A stretch of 64,000 bases of DNA from Termitomyces sp. T153 (lineage: Eukaryota; Basidiomycota; Agaricomycetes; Agaricales; Lyophyllaceae), in contig JACKQL020000014.1 of assembly GCA_018296165.2 (NCBI GenBank), forward strand, positions 1 to 64,000, read 5' to 3'. Made by a program: the position numbers and the translations under genes. The notes under the pieces were generated by a model. The model saw only the letters and a list, made by a program, of their open reading frames with translations. It made no database searches and was not told the origin of the DNA. Shown one piece after another: positions 59,290 to 64,000 of the stretch (within the stretch, counting starts at the first letter, position 1; each line of letters starts with the position of its first letter).

Positions 59290-59490
59290 AGACATTGATG
59301 GGTCTGAATCTCAACATTGACTTAACAAAATACCAAGACCTAACCTCACTGGGGCTGGAACTTAGCATTGGGTTAGAATATTAAAGACCTAAGCAAATAA
59401 AGCGAGGTTGGGTCTGGATCTCAACGTTGAGTTAGAACATCAAACACCTGACTGAACAAAATGAGGGTTGGGTCTGGGACTTGGCAAGAA
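59290..59490 (+). repeat. Imperfect tandem repeats after the solo LTR
   Basis: Three to four diverged copies of a roughly 65-bp unit that contains GGGTCTGAATCTCAACATTGA...TTAACAAAA and ends near ACCTAA. They are too diverged to fix exact borders. Confidence 0.45.
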
Positions 59491-59970
59491 CTACAGGCCC
59501 ATGCAATAGATTTGTTGCTGTTGCTGATTCTAATTCCATCCTCCTCCGAAACTGTTAACCTCCTCTCCAATGTACAAACTACTCCAGTCAAAGCATCAAC
59601 TGGAAGTTCCCCCTCTTAGTCACCTCCACTCCTTCTGACTGACTCTCTGAGATTAGAGGGTGGAGATCAAAACAGTAGGTTGAGTGGTCTTATTTGCTGC
59701 TGGTGATACTTACACTGAATTACAGTTCCCATCTATGATGGTCACAAACCTTCCAAGATCAGGCTTAGGCAGTCATCGAAAAAGACCTGTTGCTGTCACC
59801 TTCACATTATTCTCATATTATATATATATATATATTCAAAACTCAGTTACATCGGGATCGCAGGTGGAATAGAATGACTGCAAAAGAAGCGAAGAAAGTA
59901 GAAACCAAGCCAAGCTTCTGACTTGTCAATGTATTTCTTGATCAGATAACTACGCATCACGCGCCTCACT

Positions 59971-60058
59971 AAGGACTAAGCTTCAAGTTCAAGATTTACT
60001 AAGGACTAAGCTTCAAGTTCAAGATTTACTAAGGACTAAGCTTCAAGGTCAAGATTCC
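59971..60058 (+). repeat. 30-bp tandem repeat at the 3' end of Egt1
   Basis: Three units of AAGGACTAAGCTTCAAGTTC followed by AAGATTTACT (59971-60000, 60001-60030, 60031-60058, the last diverging at its end). It lies 37 bp beyond the Egt1 stop, probably in its 3' untranslated region. Confidence 0.9.
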
Positions 60059-60094
60059 ATTTGAAAATCATCGATGGAGCCTGGATTTAATGAC

Positions 60095-63000
60095 TCAAAG
60101 TACTTCCTCCTGTTTTACGTCGTACACAACACGGCCACCAACCCATGCGTATGGATAATTACGTTGATACCAGTTCCTGAACGTCTTCCTCTCGGCAATG
60201 CGAGGAATCGTCGCATATGAGGCACCAATCTAAGAATGAAATCAAAATCATCACCCTCACGAAAGGGTGGGTTACTCACCACGACTTGGTGCGCTCCATC
60301 AAAGAAGTCCACGGAGTATCTGTGAAATAGAAGAACATTTAGGCTTAGATTTCACAAGTTGAATTGACTAACCCGGGGTATAAACCTGATGGCACGAAAT
60401 CATCATAGGTGTCGAAAAGAGTCGACGTCCACTCCCACACTCCGCCATTGCTCCCCGAGCCATGTTCCAAACCGGTTGTAGCGCTGAAAAGGCAGCAACC
60501 ACGTAACTCTTCAGCATGCCAGATATACAACACCATCGACTAGATAAAACTCACGGGATAGGATGCCAGTTTCTAAAGCCTACGTTCGCTCCTCCACCAT
60601 ATCCACTATCGAACGTATCATAGAATAGACGTAATTCGGCTTCAGTAGGGATACGGCCACCCTTGACAGCGGCATAAGTCGAAAGGTCGTTGTAAGACGC
60701 GATGACAGGCCAGTGCTGAGCGACATTCATGGGAACAGGCCCATAAAGGGTACGGACCTGTGTCGTAGTTCATTCAATGGCCACATAATCACCGACACTA
60801 GAAATTATAGCACCTTAATTTCTCCGTCGTCCTTAACCCAGCTAGCCGGAATCTCCACAAGGCCTTTGCCCTTTCGCAGATAGAACTCAAAGAATTCCCC
60901 ATTTGTTACAGGCCTCCACTCGATCGAGAATTTGCCGACCTGCACAACCCTCACACCGTGTTCGTTGTCCCACCCAAACTCATGACCATCGACATCTTTG
61001 GCGAAAAGAGGGTCCATATCATCTGTCTCTGCATCATCGTGGCCCAAGGTAACTTCCGCCGGCCCGAGAGTGACCGTCTTCGTTTTTGGGAAAGGTGCAG
61101 AATCCCAGATCGCAGCGAGAGACCTCCACGGTGGAATGGCGAAGCCTGGGGGAGGAAGGGTTCCGGTTCCGGCACGTTGAATGAGCATGTAAAGAAGGGT
61201 CTCGGCATGATGAGCTTCATGCTCGAAAGTCATGAATAGGACACGCGCAACTTTGCGCGTGAGGGAAATCCTGTTAGAGTCAATGTCCGCGTATAACTTC
61301 AAGACCCTTGCGCGGACGCGGGTCTGGAATTGGAGTATACTTGTAAGAGTAGGCCAGTCTTCGTCTTTCTCCGGTACCGTTGAATGCACCTAGGCGGAGG
61401 TTATCAGATACACTGTGAGATAAGATAGAAAAAACTCACATGACATTGAGTAGGATCGTCAACATTAGGATCGATACCACGCTAGAAACAGGTTAGAGGA
61501 CGCAGATAGATCATCAATCATGAAGCCAACCTCGAATATGTACTACATATAGACATCAGATAACAACTCAAATTAAAGACAAAACAAAAAAACCTTAAAT
61601 ATTTCAGGTTCGGTGTGAGGCTCCTGCAAAAGCCTCGACAGATGGATATCGAGGAAGGTGGGTATGTGGCCAAAATAAAACAAGCAGATATGACGCAAGT
61701 CAATGGGCTTCTGATAAAGCATCGACGGGGGTATCATTCTCTGTGTGATACAATCCCAAGCCGACCAAAGTTGCTGCCATTGCTCCGTGGTTGGCATACC
61801 AAAAGGGTTATGCCTTGTCGTAGGCCGCTTGAGAGGCGGAAAGACGAAAGCGGGGCGCTCTAAAAGCCACAGAGAACAGCGTTTGGAACTGTCGGTCCAA
61901 CGCTGTATAGGGCGGAGATTGCTTCCTGAAAAAAGGCTGAAAGCATCACTCTCCGAAAACTTTTGGAAGACAGGTTATCTAAAGCCTATTAAGAGTAGAG
62001 AAGAAAAACCTTGTATGATTGCTCGATCTTCACCAGTTCATCTTTGAGAAACAAGAATTGGGCCGGACTAGACGGATCTTCAACTCGATGGTCACACTTA
62101 GACCTAAGAAACGCTTCATGTTGACCTAAAAGGAGTGAGTCTGATGGCCCATACATATTTACGACAAGCCTTACGTCGTCCCTACGACTTGATGAGCATC
62201 CATGGCACCGGGTGAGAACCTTAAAGCGAAAACAAACATACCGAGTCATAACGGTTAACATATTCCCAGTTCTTTTGTTTGAACATGTCTTCGTTACCAA
62301 GCGCGGTTCCTGCAGCTCTGAGACCATTCATGATGAACTCCTTTGTAAGACCTTGGGGATCGTTGTAGGCCTCTTCAATCTCGGCCTTATCGTTATTATG
62401 ATCCAACCCAATCAGAAGGGTGTCTCCTGATCCTGCACGAAGGGGGAGTGAACCAAGAAACTCGACTGCTTCTTCACGAGAGAAATTCCCGAGTGAAGAC
62501 CCTAGGAATAGAATATGGAGAGGGAGTTGAGCTTCATCTGGTGTTGAGATGGGTGAATAATCTGAATCCTCCTCAGAACTGGAATCCCAAGAGCTGATGA
62601 AGGTAGAAGTGCCGGTACTAGAAATGGGAGAGATGTCGCCGAGACCAGAAAGGCTAAGTGACGTTAAAACTGGATTGATATTGTCGTTCACGTTCAAACC
62701 GCCTTCCAAGACGAATTTGAGTCCATCGTCGTACGTTCCACATAAACCCTTAGTATCGACTTTGCCTTGTAAGGACTCCCCGATCTCAGAAGCAGATATC
62801 TCGCCCAAGGTACGTACAATCTCCCGCTCCTCCAGATCAAGAGCATAATATGTGATAGGGGCGCGAGTACTCGCGGCGTTTACGAGCCTGGAAAGACTGA
62901 GCAAGATACGCGATGTCTTCCTAAGAGCGCTGATGATAACCAAAGCAAACGATAGTGAGTGTAACAAGAGAAAAACATGAGCTCTAATTTGATCACCCTG

Positions 63001-63289
63001 CCCCAAGCTCAAGTATAATTTCGTCCGTAAAAACCCGTGTTTCCCCATGATGCATGGTCTGGACAATCTCATCAACCTTATTTTTGAGAATCTCCTCTTC
63101 CGCGCCAAAAGGATAGTACTCTGTCGCCTTAGTAGTGATGTCGTCATAGAGCTGCAGACCACGCTCGTTGTAAAGGAGCATCGTAGGAAGTTTCTTCTGC
63201 CCTGCAGGTCGACTGAGGCCAGCGACGATCTGGGCCGAAATGTCAGCATTTGCGTTCTCAGAATGTAACTGAATGATCTGAGGAGACAT
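60095..63289 (-). CDS. egt1: Ergothioneine biosynthesis protein Egt1 (histidine methyltransferase + sulfoxide synthase)
   Basis: One protein carries the two steps that in bacteria are split between EgtD and EgtB. The N-terminal half is the SAM-dependent methyltransferase that converts histidine to hercynine: LLYNERGLQLYDDITTKATE (about 63170), IILELGAGS (about 63010), LHILFLGSSLGNFSREEAVE (about 62510) and LLIGLDHNNDKAEIEEAYND (about 62410). The C-terminal half is a non-heme iron sulfoxide synthase. It starts with a DinB-like domain, KPIDLRHICLFYFGHIPTFL (about 61700), with the iron ligands in FEHEAHHAETLLYM (about 61215). The FGE-sulfatase fold follows: FSIEWRPVTNGEFFEFYL, GRIPTEAELRLFYDTF, NVGFRNWHP, GGVWEWTSTLFDTYDDFVPS and a C-terminal region ending RVVYDVKQEEVL. 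Many short introns are present. Between about 61980 and 61800 I did not resolve exon edges. Ergothioneine is an antioxidant typical of fungi. Confidence 0.93.
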
Positions 63290-63798
63290 GGCGAAAGAAA
63301 GGATGTTATTAGAAGACTATTTGAAACAGTCAGTTTATATACGGGTATGGAAGAGGGGAAATTTTCCCTGGTCCGATGACATAAGTCACAACCAGCCGCA
63401 CCAAGTGAAAAAGGGGTTCAAGATAAAACAGGTCGTTTTCTAGATCAAGCCGACCAACTCCCACCAGTGTTGAACCTCCAATACAAATGTCCACGCGCGA
63501 TACATATCTCGGCGAGCAAAAGCTCAGACGCGCACGCCAAACCAGCCGATCATTGAATTATGTCATTTTTCAAAAAGTTCGTGATCACAAGGAGAACGAT
63601 GGATTGTAGAGCCACATAACAAGGGAAACAAGTAGGCATCATCCTTCGTTCAGAGGAATAATATATACTTGCCGTCCTCGCGCAATGAACAAGCACGCCA
63701 TCACTCATTTGTCACCTGCATAGACAATCAGCTATCGCACCGTACATCCAGCCTTAGCAATGAAGTATGTACATACGCTCTGTACATTGTACATTATC
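63290..63798. other. Intergenic, Egt1 promoter and downstream flank of the next gene
   Basis: About 510 bp between the Egt1 start and the end of the partial gene to the right. It must hold the Egt1 promoter. No specific site is claimed. Confidence 0.45.
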
Positions 63799-64000
63799 TC
63801 ATTGATGTCCCTGTCTGTCGATTTTGACTAGTTCAGTCGCAAGACGAGCTAGCACACTCTCCGCGTTGGGATTACGGGGAAAATACTTCCCGTCTCCAGG
63901 CCTAGATCCAGATACTATGTCGACTGTCAAAATTTTCTTCGCGAAAGACTCACGAAGCCCCACCGCACCACAGGCGGATGACCCATTCCGAAAATTGTTC
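63799..64000 (-). CDS. 3' end of an unidentified gene (partial)
   Basis: A minus-strand frame without stops runs from the window edge to TGA (63801-63799), about 66 codons. Its end reads YFPRNPNAESVLARLATELV then KIDRQGHQ. Upstream it has GAVGLRESFAKKILTVDIVS. The codon use and CpG content are like the flanking genes. The product cannot be named from this fragment, and an intron may be included. Confidence 0.4.
   Translation of the reverse strand, partial: NNFRNGSSACGAVGLRESFAKKILTVDIVSGSRPGDGKYFPRNPNAESVLARLATELVKIDRQGHQ

Larger units (their letters stand above)
56300..59870. other. CpG-poor island without recognisable genes
   Basis: Across 3.5 kb only a handful of CpG remain, while the flanking genes are CpG-rich. 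This is the same signature as the retroelement nest at the left end. The 220-codon minus-strand frame 57810-58469 contains a 15-bp tandem repeat and low-complexity Asn/Ser/Gln-rich sequence, and matches no family I know. The region is probably decayed transposon sequence. It includes one identifiable solo LTR. Confidence 0.6.

Overview
The window is genomic DNA of a filamentous basidiomycete, most likely an agaricomycete. The genes carry many short introns (about 45-70 nt, GT...AG). The protein set fits that group: a polyporopepsin-type aspartic protease, an inactivated trypsin-like protease gene, F-box and BTB proteins, a CreA-type repressor, a fused Egt1, and Ty3/gypsy chromoviruses carrying a chromodomain. 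Exons were joined by eye, so gene spans are firmer than individual exon edges.

Region 1 (1-10507) is a nest of three inactive Ty3/gypsy chromoviruses. Element A (+ strand, running in from the left) is inserted in the reverse transcriptase of element B (- strand). Element C (+, 4322-10507, two LTRs) abuts the gag of B. All are full of stops and are poor in CpG. The CpG-poor character continues past C to about 11.95 kb, inside a broken trypsin-like protease gene (10.8-13.1 kb, -).

Region 2 (13.3-32 kb) is ordinary gene-dense sequence: AMP deaminase (+), an O-methyltransferase (+), an E2-like protein with a long C-terminal extension (-), the rRNA-processing protein EBP2 (+), an aspartic protease with altered catalytic motifs (-), a DCAF5-like WD40 protein (+) and a queuosine salvage protein (-).

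Region 3 (32.5-41.5 kb) is a rearranged segment. A CreA/Mig1-like carbon catabolite repressor gene (-) lies between two diverged inverted repeat arms of about 1.6 and 2.3 kb. The right arm contains a 233-bp duplication and a unique insert. It is followed by a second copy of part of the CreA 3' flank and by two head-to-head broken kinase-like (APH family) genes.

Region 4 (41.9-56.1 kb) is gene-dense again: ribonucleotide reductase large subunit (-, with a 4-nt micro-exon), a BTB protein (+), an unrecognised conserved-looking protein (-), an arrestin-like protein (+), a small protein assembled from several micro-exons (+), a large F-box protein (+) and a DNA polymerase X-like protein that has lost the polymerase aspartates (-).

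Region 5 (56.3-59.9 kb) is a CpG-poor island with no recognisable gene, containing a solo LTR with a perfect 5-bp target duplication. Region 6 (60.1-63.3 kb, -) is the ergothioneine biosynthesis gene Egt1. The 3' end of another minus-strand gene closes the window.

I see no defence island, CRISPR array or biosynthetic gene cluster. The most unusual items are the polymerase X-like protein that may keep only the lyase lysines, the micro-exon genes, the E2 fusion and the inverted-repeat-flanked CreA locus.
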